DNA from: Microbacterium sp. BK668
GTDB lineage: Bacteria; Actinomycetota; Actinomycetes; Actinomycetales; Microbacteriaceae
DNA length: 64,000 nt
NCBI RefSeq assembly: GCF_004362195.1
Contig: NZ_SNWG01000001.1
Span: 868,001-932,000 of the forward strand
Reading direction: 5' to 3'
The translations under genes and the position numbers were made by a program. The notes under the pieces are model-generated. The model had not been told where the DNA came from, ran no database searches, and saw only the letters and a list, made by a program, of their open reading frames with translations. Shown in pieces: positions 51,532-61,100 of the stretch (position 1 is the first letter of the stretch; every line of letters starts with the position of its first letter).

Positions 51532-52221
51532 CTACGCCGGGGTCGCGGAAGGGGTTGAGCCGGCGGTCGCGCCCTCGGCTGGGTCGGCCGGCAGGCTGTG
51601 CCAGAGGTCGTAGGCGACGGATGCCGCGCCCGCGGCGTCGCCCGCGGCGAGCAGCTCGATCAGCTCGTCGTGGTGTGACACCGACGCGCCGCCGTCCCCG
51701 CGGAACCTCACCAGCTCGGCACGGCGCACAAGCGGCTCGAACTGCTCGAGCACGGTCTCGAGCGCACGGTTGCCTGCCGCCCCCACCGGGATGCGGTGCA
51801 GGTCCTCGTCGGCGCTCAGAGCGGCGAAGGCGTCTCCTGCCTCGAAGGCCTCGGCGAAGCGGCGGTTCGCGTCGCGCATGAGTGCGATGTCGTCGTCCCC
51901 GAGGCGGCCGGCAGCCTCTCGGACGGCGAGCTCGTGCATCGCCGCGACGACGTCCCGCGCGTTGCGGACCTGGCGGGGGTCGATGTCACTCACCGTGGTC
52001 GACCGGCCGCGGACCGCGACGACCAGTCCGCTCGCGCCGAGCCGCAGCAGCGCTTCGCGCACCGGGGTGCGGCTGACTCCGAGCCACTCCGCGAGCTCGG
52101 CGTCCTTCAGCTGCTCGCCAGGGGTGAACGTGCCGTCGACGATCGCGTCGCGCAGGCGCAGGTACACGTCGTCACGGAGGAGCGACCGGTCGAGGCCGCC
52201 GGTATGACGGGGGATGGGCAT
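51532..52221 (-). CDS. GntR family transcriptional regulator (FCD subgroup)
   Basis: A 229-residue regulator: N-terminal winged helix (LRDAIVDGTFTPGEQLKDAELAEWLGVSRTPVREALLRL) and an FCD effector domain with metal-type residues in AMHELAVREAAGRL, EDLHR and SHHDELIELL. FADR/FCD regulators respond to organic acids or sugar acids. A perfect palindrome abuts its start codon, suggesting autoregulation. Its regulon is not obvious from the neighbours. Confidence 0.92.
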   Translation of the reverse strand: MPIPRHTGGLDRSLLRDDVYLRLRDAIVDGTFTPGEQLKDAELAEWLGVSRTPVREALLRLGASGLVVAVRGRSTTVSDIDPRQVRNARDVVAAMHELAVREAAGRLGDDDIALMRDANRRFAEAFEAGDAFAALSADEDLHRIPVGAAGNRALETVLEQFEPLVRRAELVRFRGDGGASVSHHDELIELLAAGDAAGAASVAYDLWHSLPADPAEGATAGSTPSATPA

Positions 52222-52233
52222 GCAATATATTGC
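52222..52233. promoter_or_regulatory. Probable GntR autoregulatory operator
   Basis: GCAATATATTGC is a perfect 12-bp palindrome, strikingly AT-rich, touching the start codon of the GntR gene. It also contains a TATATT -10-like core. FCD-type GntR proteins bind short AT-rich palindromes of this size. Confidence 0.6.
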
Positions 52234-52338
52234 GCACGCCGCGTGCTCGGCCGCAAATCGCCCGTGCGCCCGCTCGAGATCGCACGGATCACCGTCAGAC
52301 CGGCCCGCGGGCCGCGATTCGTGCGATCTCGGCGTCGG

Positions 52339-52728
52339 TCAGCGCGCGTTGCGAGTCGGTGCGAGTCCCTGGTGGACGGCGATGCCACGGGATGCCTCGG
52401 CCGCCGCGTCGAGGACCGCGACGCCGACGGCGCCTTCGGGCCGCCACGGCGTGTAGGCGTCTGTCCACCACTGCGTGCCCTCGGGTGCCTTGGTGCCGGG
52501 AAGCAGCCGTTCGACCTCGTCGAGACGCGGCAGGAGCCGGGGCCGCAGGACCGACAGGACGACCTCGCCGCCCGCGACGATCTGCAGCACCGCGCCCTCG
52601 TCGAGAACGCGCGCCTCGAGCGGCTCCGCGCCAGGTCCGGCCTTAGCGGTCCACACCCGCCCGGCCGCCGCGACGACGGCATCGCCGCTCAAGGGCTCAG
52701 CGGTCAGCGCGACGCTGCTGCGCGGCAT
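52339..52728 (-). CDS. Conserved protein of unknown function
   Basis: A 129-residue soluble protein (AAAGRVWTAKAGPGAEPLEARVLDEGAVLQIV, YTPWRPEGAVGVAVLDAAAEA) with an even alpha/beta pattern and no signal or membrane segment. It is upstream of the GntR gene on the same strand with a 117-nt gap. Coding potential is reasonable in third-position GC, but I do not recognise the family. Confidence 0.6.
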   Translation of the reverse strand: MPRSSVALTAEPLSGDAVVAAAGRVWTAKAGPGAEPLEARVLDEGAVLQIVAGGEVVLSVLRPRLLPRLDEVERLLPGTKAPEGTQWWTDAYTPWRPEGAVGVAVLDAAAEASRGIAVHQGLAPTRNAR

Positions 52729-52859
52729 CCGTTCCTCCGTTGCTTTTCCCGTCGGCGCCCGGTCGATCCGCCGAAGACCTGCCGAGTCTAGCCAGTCGTC
52801 GCAGCACCGCCCGCGCCGAGGGCGGTCATGGCGGGCGATTCAGTCTGCGGTGATGCGCC

Positions 52860-53253
52860 TCAACGGGCTTCCGTCAGCGGATACACCGTCTCGTCGACGG
52901 TGACGTCCTCGATCTCGGCGGGGTCGACAGTCGCCTCCCAGCCGTCGTTCTGATTGCCGCGTAGTCCGGCGGCGACCGCCTCGTCCGGCTTCGAACCGGC
53001 GTAGGCGATCTGAAACCGGCCGCGGCTCAGCCCGCTCTTGACCACGAACCGAACCTCGACGGGGACCCCGTGCCACCAGCCGGTGACCCTTCGCTCGTAC
53101 AGCGCGTCGAAAGCACTGTTGGGGAGCATGACCCAGGGCTCGTGAGGTTCAGCTCGCCCTCAGCCTGCACCCGCTTCCACGTGCCACCGCCCGAGTGGTA
53201 TCCGAGCAGTCGACCGTTGTAGCTCAAAAACGAGCCCGGAGTATCGATCGCAT
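52860..53253 (-). pseudogene. Frameshifted small gene next to the toxin locus (possible second immunity gene)
   Basis: The C-terminal 89 codons are open (52860-53129: SAFDALYERRVTGWWHGVPVEV to VDETVYPLTEAR). A second open stretch in another frame (about 53260-53145) reads LSYNGRLLGYHSGGGTWKRVQAEGELNL and would continue naturally into EPWVMLPNSAF if one base were changed near 53140. Upstream, a run of five T (minus strand, 53226-53230) may hide another frameshift that would join an ATG at 53253. Either a decaying gene or assembly errors. Position after a toxin and its overlapping partner suggests an immunity or orphan immunity gene. Confidence 0.55.
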
Positions 53254-53381
53254 CCTCCGTTCAGCGGCCCGTGTTCGCGGCGGGGCGGGCGCGGGGGCCC
53301 TCTGGGGCTCCCCACCACCGGAGCACGTCGGGACGGCGTCTCGGCTCATCGAGCGTCCGCCAGCAGCAGATGCATCGTCGG

Positions 53382-53984
53382 TCACGGAGCAGTGAAGGGA
53401 TGGTAGGAGCGCTTCGCCACCATCTGCTCGAACTCCGCCGCCTGCCGTGCACTGATCGGCTCGATGTCGGTTTCGAGGGCGTTCGTTAATGACGACCATA
53501 CGACACGATTACGGTCCTCGCGCCAGGTGCCCACATCCTTCAGCACCGAATCCACCACGGCCTTGCCGTCGTCTTCGCGACGGTAGAGAGCCCAGGGCAC
53601 TCGCGCGCCGTTCTCGGTGGAGAACCGGGCGAAGTACTGCACCCGTGGCCGCTCCACCGGCGCCGGAAGCCCCAGCCACAGCCGCCGGTAGAACCACCGG
53701 TTGCTGAGCGCGGCCAGTGCGGTGTCGCTGAGATCCGGGCGCGCCTCGTGCAGCCTCGAGCGATAAACCTCTCCGGCGGTATCCGAGGGAATGACGACGT
53801 CGCTCAGGTCGACAGACTCGGCGTCGGCGAGAACCGAGTCGAGAGCCGCAAGCAGCGGCACTCCGCGCACCTGTTCGAGCAGCGCCACAGCCTCGCGATC
53901 GTCGCTCGGGCGCTTGCTCGTTCCGTAGCCGGTGAAGGCCACGATCGCCTCGGTCATCAGCTCGGGGTCGATCTCACCGGACAT
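53382..53984 (-). CDS. Probable immunity protein for the T7SS toxin
   Basis: A 200-residue cytoplasmic, acidic-to-neutral protein with no signal (MTEAIVAFTGYGTSKRPSDDREAVALLEQV, SNRWFYRRLWLGLPAPVERPRVQYFARFS). I do not recognise a named domain. Its ATG (53984) overlaps the 3' end of the toxin gene by 11 bases, so the two are translationally coupled, as is typical for toxin-immunity pairs. Whether it neutralises the synthetase domain, the NADase domain or both is unknown. Confidence 0.7.
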   Translation of the reverse strand: MSGEIDPELMTEAIVAFTGYGTSKRPSDDREAVALLEQVRGVPLLAALDSVLADAESVDLSDVVIPSDTAGEVYRSRLHEARPDLSDTALAALSNRWFYRRLWLGLPAPVERPRVQYFARFSTENGARVPWALYRREDDGKAVVDSVLKDVGTWREDRNRVVWSSLTNALETDIEPISARQAAEFEQMVAKRSYHPFTAP

Positions 53985-56900
53985 AGGAGCTCAGCACCTC
54001 CCCCGTCTCCGCGCTGATGACCGTGATGCGGGTCACGTGTTCATTCTGGAAGAGTCGGGGCAGTTCGTAGTTGAGCCATACCGAATGGCCACCCACGTTG
54101 CCGACAACGGCCGTCACTTCGCCGCGCGCGCCCTCGGCCAGACTCGACGAGACCGCTCGCCACGTCTCCAGCGTCTCGGGTCGCGACCAGTCCGAGGGCA
54201 TGTCGTCGAGCAGGCCCTGAGCCGCGAGACTCTGCTCGAGGGTTGCGCGGCCGTTGGCCGACGCCCACGACTCCGCGATCTGCATCGAGCTTCCGCCGGC
54301 CTTGGTCGGACCCGACCAGAAGGTGAGCGAGTCGTCCGCGGTGCGATTGTCGAATCGGCCCACGACCGTCTCGTCGACGAGACCGCTGTCGAGAGCATGA
54401 GGCTGCACGCCTGTCGGGATCTCGAGGTCCGTCCAGTCGATGGCCGTCGCGCCCGGCGGAACCTCGACACCCGCGAACACCTCGTTCATCGCGGCGTCGA
54501 GCTCCGCGAGCCGGTCCGGCGTGACGCCGGGAAGGCGCGCCTCTTCGTAGTCGTGGTGGGTGAGGCTCTTGGCGTCGAAGCTCGCGTCCGTGTGGAACTG
54601 GACTTCGAACATCCGACCGGTCGACGGATCGAACCACGTCGAGTTGATGCCCTGGTAGCCCGCTGCGCCCCAGGAGTTCTTGAGGTCTCCCACCGGCACG
54701 AAGCCGCGGTCGGAGAGGTCCTCAATCACTGCGCGGGCGTTGTCGGCGTATGTCGCCGCATCGCTCACGACGGTGTAGCGGATCGCGTCGTGGGTGTCGC
54801 CCAATGCCCTGCGGGCCGCGTCCGTCCCCGGTGCGGCGTCGTCGAGCGCTGTCGCGATCTTGCGATACAGCGACTCGTCGCCCTTGAGCCGGAAGTCGAA
54901 GCCCTCCAGCCGCGTGCGGGGATGCCCGCCCACGACGTCCTGCAGGGTCGCGGAGATGTGCGGTTCCGCCTGACGGGACGCCTCCAGGAAGTCGTCGACG
55001 GCCGCCCTGTCGCCGGCCGTGAGCGTGAGGTCCGGGTTCTCGGAGCTGCGCCACGCGACATCCGGAGTGGTCGCCTCCGGTGCGGCGCCACTCTGGTCGG
55101 GACCCGTCGTCCCGGTCGTGTCACCACCGGTGGCATCCGACGAGGAGCCGGTGTCGCCGACGTCATGACCGCCATCGGGCTCGCCGTCGACGTCGCCGGG
55201 ACCGTCACCATGGGGGTGACCGTCACTCGACCCGCTTCCCGATCCGTTGCCCGCCGAGTCGCCGCCGTGGCCGATGCCGCCCCCGCCGGTCGTCGTCTCG
55301 GGGTCGCGCACGACGGCCGGCTCGCCCGAGCCGCCCGTCTCGGTGCGCACGGGCGCCTCGTCCACGATCATGTTCACGGGACCGGGGCCGGTCTCGCCGC
55401 GGACGCCGCCGGCGCTCACGAGCTCGGGCTCGCGGACGGGCGCGGGGGCCGAGGCATCCACCCCTCCGTCGCCCGCGCGGCCGCCAGCGACGGCGTTGTC
55501 GAACGACCCCGCCGGCAGTTCGATGCGGCCGCCCGGGAACTCCAGCACGTTGCTGCCGAGGCCGTCGACGTGCGCCGTGACGGAGCTCATGTCGACGCCC
55601 CAGTCATCGAGCGTCTTGATCGCCGAGGCCGTGTCGGTCGCGGTGTACACCTCGACGTGGGGAGCGTCGAGCTTCGAACCGGCGCCGAGGTTGCCGATGA
55701 CGTTGTCGAGCGATCCGATGCCCAGCCCGCCCAGGCGCGTCGCACCGTTGACGGCGAGGGCGGCCGGATCGACGAGGTCCACGACGCGGGCCATCTTGGA
55801 GAGGACGGATGCCGCGGTTCCGGCCGTCTTGACGCCGGCCACCGCCGCCCCGCCCGGGATGAGGATCGTTCCGACGTTGAAGACCGACTCGCCGAGCGCG
55901 GTGCCGGGGTCGTCGTCCCACTTGTCCCACGCGATGAGCGCCTTGCCCGTGTTCAGCGCCGCCTCGTCGGCCTTCGCCTTGAAGTCGCGCACCTCCTGCG
56001 GGAGGAACCCGTCGCCGCCGAAGGCCTCCATGCCCTGGTCGGCCCACAGGAGGGGTCCGAGCAGCGGGGAGTTGAGAACTCCCGAGGCGACGAGCAGGCC
56101 GAGGTTGCCCCACGCGGCGCCGTACGCGTCGCCCGAGAACCAGTCGCCCGTCGCGGGGTTGTAGCCGAGCACGAGCGTGCCGAGGCCCTCGATCGTGCCC
56201 CACACGCCGCCGACGAGGAGGCCCTCCCACAGGAAGTCTTTGAAGACGAACTTCGCCGTCGCTTCGCCGCAGCCCTCGCTGCGCTCCACCGATGCGCCCC
56301 ACGGCATCTCGGTGCCCTCGGGAATCTCCTCGAGGCCGTAGCCGAGCGGATCGTCCTCCGACTCGAACGCGTGCAGCGGCGCACCGCCGAACAGCGCCCG
56401 GATGGTGTTCGCGCAGGTGCGCTCGGCCTCCCAGAGGGCCACCTGCTGCGCGTTGACCTGCGAGATGAGGTCGTTGTTGCGGTCGACGTACTCCTGGACC
56501 TCGTGCCACTCCTTCGTGACGTTCTGGTACTGCGGGATGTCGCTCGTCGCGGTGGTCGACCCGCCGGTCGAGGACGACGAGTACGGGGAGTAGCCCGAGG
56601 AGGTCGCGGTCGTGCCGTAGTAGCCCTGCGTGCTCACCCAGGCGGGGTTGAGCTCCCGCACCTGCACGCCGCCGGCGATCTCGTCGCGGAAGGCCTGCGC
56701 CTCGAGGCGCAGCGCGTCGAGCTCTGCCTTGATCGGGCGAACGTCGGCGGCGAACTGAGTCAGGGCGCCCGCGACGACGTCGAGGTTGTCGCCGGCCGCC
56801 GTCGCCTGCGACGACACGGGCTGCATGAGCCCGAGCAGTGTGCCGGATTCGGGGGCCTCGTAGACGCCGGCCATGCCCTGCCACTTGAGGTGGACGTTCG

Positions 56901-57015
56901 AGCCGTTGTCGCGGATCGAACCGGCGATCGTCTTGATCGTCGACGCGTTCGACTCGATCGCGTCGGGATCGATGTCCTTGCCCGGGATCTTGTCGGGATC
57001 GATGGCGGAGGGCAC
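53974..57015 (-). CDS. T7SS polymorphic toxin with RelA/SpoT-like and CD38-like NADase domains
   Basis: A 1013-residue protein. Residues 15-130 are a WXG/LXG-like helical module (HLKWQGMAGVY); 250-460 form a hydrophobic helical region; 510-650 is a Gly/Asp/Ser-rich linker. Residues 675-830 match RelA/SpoT-type synthetases: RLKGDES (709-715), DAIRYTVV (743-750), K779/W782, YQGIN (787-791), EVQFHT (804-809), HHDYE (820-824). Residues 895-1013 match ADP-ribosyl cyclases: FW900S, TLE927QSL, W952RAVS956 and E984, equivalent to CD38 W125, E146, W189, S193 and E226. Predicted to make hyperphosphorylated nucleotides and destroy NAD. The GTG start directly follows the previous stop. Confidence 0.82.
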   Translation of the reverse strand: MPSAIDPDKIPGKDIDPDAIESNASTIKTIAGSIRDNGSNVHLKWQGMAGVYEAPESGTLLGLMQPVSSQATAAGDNLDVVAGALTQFAADVRPIKAELDALRLEAQAFRDEIAGGVQVRELNPAWVSTQGYYGTTATSSGYSPYSSSSTGGSTTATSDIPQYQNVTKEWHEVQEYVDRNNDLISQVNAQQVALWEAERTCANTIRALFGGAPLHAFESEDDPLGYGLEEIPEGTEMPWGASVERSEGCGEATAKFVFKDFLWEGLLVGGVWGTIEGLGTLVLGYNPATGDWFSGDAYGAAWGNLGLLVASGVLNSPLLGPLLWADQGMEAFGGDGFLPQEVRDFKAKADEAALNTGKALIAWDKWDDDPGTALGESVFNVGTILIPGGAAVAGVKTAGTAASVLSKMARVVDLVDPAALAVNGATRLGGLGIGSLDNVIGNLGAGSKLDAPHVEVYTATDTASAIKTLDDWGVDMSSVTAHVDGLGSNVLEFPGGRIELPAGSFDNAVAGGRAGDGGVDASAPAPVREPELVSAGGVRGETGPGPVNMIVDEAPVRTETGGSGEPAVVRDPETTTGGGGIGHGGDSAGNGSGSGSSDGHPHGDGPGDVDGEPDGGHDVGDTGSSSDATGGDTTGTTGPDQSGAAPEATTPDVAWRSSENPDLTLTAGDRAAVDDFLEASRQAEPHISATLQDVVGGHPRTRLEGFDFRLKGDESLYRKIATALDDAAPGTDAARRALGDTHDAIRYTVVSDAATYADNARAVIEDLSDRGFVPVGDLKNSWGAAGYQGINSTWFDPSTGRMFEVQFHTDASFDAKSLTHHDYEEARLPGVTPDRLAELDAAMNEVFAGVEVPPGATAIDWTDLEIPTGVQPHALDSGLVDETVVGRFDNRTADDSLTFWSGPTKAGGSSMQIAESWASANGRATLEQSLAAQGLLDDMPSDWSRPETLETWRAVSSSLAEGARGEVTAVVGNVGGHSVWLNYELPRLFQNEHVTRITVISAETGEVLSSYVR

Positions 57016-57360
57016 TCACCTCACCCCCGGCGGAAGATGCGGCGGGTAGACGGCGGCGACCGACGCGGACTGCGCGTTCGCGGCCATCTCGAGGTCGCCG
57101 GCGACGTACGCCTCGGTCGCCTTCACGACACCGGATGCCGCCGCCCCGATCCGGGCGTTCATGCCCTGGATGCGCGGGCCCTCCTCGAGCGTGAAGTACG
57201 ACTGGATGGCCTCCGAGATCGCGCCCGACTGGGTCGCCACGACAGCCCCCTCGAGCGCAGGGCTCAGGTCGTTCAGTGCCTCGCCGAGGGCGGTCGCGTA
57301 GGTGTTGACGTCCGTCAGCACGGAGACGACCCCCGACGGCTGGATGCTCCAGGACGTCAT
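57016..57360 (-). CDS. Small helical T7SS-associated protein
   Basis: A 114-residue helical protein (VVSVLTDVNTYATALGEALNDLSPALEGAV, GMNARIGAAASGVVKATEAYVAGDLEMAANAQ). It resembles the ESX chaperone-like/DUF6507 group that pairs with LXG-type toxins, and lacks a WXG motif. It lies 20 nt after the WXG-like gene and abuts the toxin start with no gap. Probably a targeting partner of the toxin. Confidence 0.72.
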   Translation of the reverse strand: MTSWSIQPSGVVSVLTDVNTYATALGEALNDLSPALEGAVVATQSGAISEAIQSYFTLEEGPRIQGMNARIGAAASGVVKATEAYVAGDLEMAANAQSASVAAVYPPHLPPGVR

Positions 57361-57379
57361 GGATCAGTGCGGACCGGGC

Positions 57380-57691
57380 TCAGCCGATCGACTCCACGGC
57401 CGCACGCGCCTTGCGCAGCGCATCCTGCGCCGACTCGTCGTTGCGCTCGAGCGAAGACCGCAGCGTCTGGATGATCCCGCGCACCTCGGCGGCGGCGTTC
57501 TTCCACCGCGTCTCCTTGGCGCGGTAGTCCTCCGACACCCCCTCGGCTGCGTAGTCGGCCATCGCGGCCTGCACGTCGCGATCGCGCTGGTCGATCAGCG
57601 CCTCGAGCTGGGCGGCGACGCGGTTGAAGTTGTCCTGTGCGTTCTGGGAGGCCGCGATGTCGTAGTCGCGGCGGTCGCTCTGATTCGCCAT
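57380..57691 (-). CDS. WXG100-like small secreted protein
   Basis: A 103-residue all-helical protein: two long helices (AQDNFNRVAAQLEALIDQRDRDVQAAMADY and AEVRGIIQTLRSSLERNDESAQDALRKARAAV) joined near ETRWKNAA, where the Trp replaces the WXG turn. Size and hairpin form fit ESAT-6-like T7SS substrates. It is flanked by another such gene and the T7SS ATPase. Confidence 0.78.
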   Translation of the reverse strand: MANQSDRRDYDIAASQNAQDNFNRVAAQLEALIDQRDRDVQAAMADYAAEGVSEDYRAKETRWKNAAAEVRGIIQTLRSSLERNDESAQDALRKARAAVESIG

Positions 57692-57710
57692 GTCCGGGTG
57701 TCCTTTCCGT

Positions 57711-58046
57711 TCAGCGGCCCGAGCCGAAGCGGGCGGCGTCGAACGATGACCCCGCCTCGAGGCTCTGCGTCTGGTCGACCATCGCGGATTCGCCCTCGAG
57801 GAACGAGCGGTTCATGCCGCCGATGCCGGCGAGGACGCCGTCGAGCGCGGCCTTGAGCTCGGCCGAGATCGCGTCGGTGCGGCCCTTGAAGCGGTCGAAC
57901 GCCGCGCGCCCCGCGCCCTGGAACCTGCCCTCGAGCGGCTCGGCGGCCTCGAAGAGCTGTCGGACGAGCACCGAGAGGTCATCGCTCGAGCCCGAGGTGG
58001 CCTTGGTAAGCACGGTGAGGGTATCCGCACCCATTGCGAACTTCAT
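57711..58046 (-). CDS. WXG100/ESAT-6-like small protein
   Basis: A 111-residue helical protein. FQGAGRAAFDRFKGR sits where WXG100 proteins have the turn (Phe for Trp). Helices flank it (DDLSVLVRQLFEAAEPLEGR; DAISAELKAALDGVLAGIGGMNRSF). It lies 20 nt upstream of the next WXG-like gene and 120 nt after eccC; the pair probably forms a secreted heterodimer. Confidence 0.78.
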   Translation of the reverse strand: MKFAMGADTLTVLTKATSGSSDDLSVLVRQLFEAAEPLEGRFQGAGRAAFDRFKGRTDAISAELKAALDGVLAGIGGMNRSFLEGESAMVDQTQSLEAGSSFDAARFGSGR

Positions 58047-58165
58047 CCGTCGTGATCCCTTCGTCGCGGCGCTGGAACTCGCCGATCGGATTCCACTGCC
58101 GGTGGACGTCCTCCAGGCTAACCGATGGTCGGGACACCCCCGTGTCCCCCTTTTCGGGGACGTCG

Positions 58166-61100
58166 CTATGGCGTTTCCGCCCGCCGGCGACGCCGGCGCG
58201 GGGGTATCTCATCGGTCTGCAGCACATCGCGGTGGCGGCCCGGCAGAGACGAGGCATCCACGTCCGCCAGGGGGGATGCCGCGGCATCCGTCGGCGCCTG
58301 CTCGAATCGGGCGATCTGCACGAGCGTGGGACGCTCGCCGCGGCGCGCGAGGCGCCCGCGGCCGGCGACCATCGGCTCGGCGTAGAGCTTGGGCAGGAGC
58401 TGCCCCTCGGCGCGGTCGCCCGACATGATCAGCGCCGTTCCTCCGGTGTCCCGTACGCCCTGCAGGGCGACATCGAACATCGCGCGCGAAGCCCCGGCGA
58501 CGGGCCGGCTGACGACGACGTTCAGGCGCAGATCCCGAGCGGACGCCAAGTACGGCAAGAGCGGGCGGAGGGGCTCCGCGCCGCCCGCCGCGAGGATGTC
58601 GAAATCGTCGGCGATCACGAGGATGCGGGGCCCTCCGGCGGTGCGGTCCACCGCGCGCTTCTCGAGCTCCGTCGCGATCGACTCCGCCAGCAGGCGCGCC
58701 TGGCGCCCCGACGTCGCATGCCCGCCGAGGTAGTCGTCGGGGATGTCGCCGACGAGCTCGCCACGGGCGTCCATGAGCGCGATGACGAGCTCCTCGGGGG
58801 AGTGCCGGTCGATCGCCCCCTGCGTGACGCCCCGCAGCACGGTCGTCTTGCCGCAGCGCGAGTCGCCCAGCACCAGAAGGTGCGGGTCGCGGGCGGCGAG
58901 GTCGAGGACGGCAGGGGTCATCGTGTCCTGCCGCAGACCCACCGGGATCAGCTCGGGCTCATCCAGGGCGTCGGGGAGGTCGTCGGGAGAGAAGTCCTCG
59001 GGCAGGAGGCGGATGGGCGCGGCGCCGGGTCCGCTCCACTGCGCCGCGCTCTCGCGGGCGATGCGCTCGAGCGCGTCGCCGATGTCGGCGTCGTCGACCT
59101 CCTCGAGGAGCGGGAGTGCGATCTGCGCGAAGAGCCTGTCGTCGGTCAGCGCGCGGCCCGGCTCGTCGGCGCGAAGGGTCGACGCGAGCTTGCGGGCGAT
59201 CTGGGAGTCGGCGGGGTCGTTGAGCTTGAGTTCGAGCCGGGTGCCGACGAGGCCCTGCAGATTGAGGCGCAGCTCGTTCCACCGGGCGAGCGTCACGACG
59301 ACGTGGATGCCGAAGCTGCCGCCGCGTTCGAGCAGCTGCCCGAACGGCGCCTCGAGGTCTTCGAACTCGGCACGGAGGGCGCCGAGCCCGTCGACGAGCA
59401 GGATGACGTCGGCGCTGGGGAGCTCGGGCAGACGACCCGCGGCGTGCTGGCGGCGCATGTCGGCGAGCGAGTCGAGGCCGTGTTCGCGGAACACGCGCTC
59501 CCGCACGGCGAGCATGCCGGTGAGTTCCTCGAGCAGGCGCGAGAGCCGCTCGCGGTGCCCCCGGGTGGCTACGCCGCCGACGTGCGGGAACGGCTCGATG
59601 CGGGCGAGTCCGCCGCCCGTGAGGTCCATGCCGTAGACGCTCACCTCGCGGGGCGAGTGCGTGAAGGCGAGGGATGCCGCGAGTGTGCGCAGGAAGGTCG
59701 ACCTGCCGGACTGCGGCGCGCCCGTGATCGCGACGTGCCCACCGGAGCGGGTGAGATCGAGCAGCCACGGAGCCTGCTGCTGGCGGGCCGGATCGTCGAG
59801 CAGTCCGAGCGGCGCCTGAAGCCCGCCCCGGTTCTCGACGGCGGACAGGACGCCGCCGAGCGTGAGGACGGGTGGCAGAGGAGGAAGCCAGACCGGACGG
59901 GTGCGCGCGACGCCACGGGTGAGGCGCGATGCGGCGGCCTGGACGAGCGTGCGGCCCGTGGCCGGCGCCTCGGGCTCGGCGAGGGCTCCGATCGGGGCCT
60001 CGGAGTCCTCCGCGGCCGCACGGTCGTAGGGCGGCAGCTCGACGAGCGGGGGCATGTCGGAGCGCGCCGGCCCCGCCTCGGCCGGCGAGGGCACCGGCCC
60101 CGAGACGTAGCCGGCCCGGAAGCGCGTGTAGACCGAGGTGTCGACCTTGAGGTAGCCGAAGCCGGGGATCGCGGGCAGGTGGAACGCGTCGGGGGTGTCG
60201 AGCACGACCGCGGACTCGGACTCCGAGAAGGTGCGCAGCCCGATCCGGTACGAGAGGTAGGTGTCGAGGCCGCGGAGACGCCCGCCCTCGATGCGCTGGC
60301 TGGACAGCAGAAGGTGCACGCCGATCGACCGGCCGATGCGCCCGATCGTCAGCAGCAGCTCGACGAAGTCGGGCTCGGCCGTGAGCAGCTCGCCGAACTC
60401 GTCGATCACGAGGAAGAGGTGGGGGAGGGCGGGGAGGTCGGGTCGCTCCCTGCGCAGCTGGCGGTAATGACCGATGGATGCCGCGTTCCCGGCATCCTTC
60501 AACAGGCGCTGGCGCCTGACGACCTCGCCCTGGATGCTCGCCCGGGCGCGCTCGGTGAGCTGCGGATCGTCGGCGAGGTTGTCGATGATGCCGGCGACGT
60601 GCGGAAGCCCGGCGAAGGGGGCGAACGCCGCGCCGCCCTTGTAGTCGACGAGGATCATGCTCAGGTCGTCGGGGGAGTGCGTCAGCGCGAGTCCGAGGAT
60701 GAGCGTGCGCAGCAGCTCGCTCTTCCCCGAGCCCGTCGCCCCGATGCAGATGCCGTGCGGCCCCATGCCGAGCCGGGCGGACTCCTTGAGATCGAGGAGC
60801 ACCGGCGCGCCGCGGTCGTCGACGCCGATCGGCACGCGCAGGAAGTCGCCCGCGGAACGCGACCTCCAGGCGTCGCCCAGGTCGAATGCGTCGACATCGG
60901 CGATCCCCAGGAGCTCGGTGACGTCGGGGGCGAAGGTCGACTGGGCGTCGACGGCGCTCGTGCGAGTGAGGCGCAGAGCCGCGAGGGGCCGGGCGACGAC
61001 CTCGAGGAGCGCGGTCGGGACGCGGTCGGGACGGATGCCGCGCAGGGCGTCCTCGCCCGAGCCGGGCGTCTCGATCGTCGCCGTGCCGTCTGCGAGCGTC

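Noticed and set aside
53224..53499. A 91-codon minus-strand frame between the immunity gene and the broken gene
   Set aside because: Low-complexity Pro/Ala/Arg composition without a start context; only its last nine codons may belong to the frameshifted gene.
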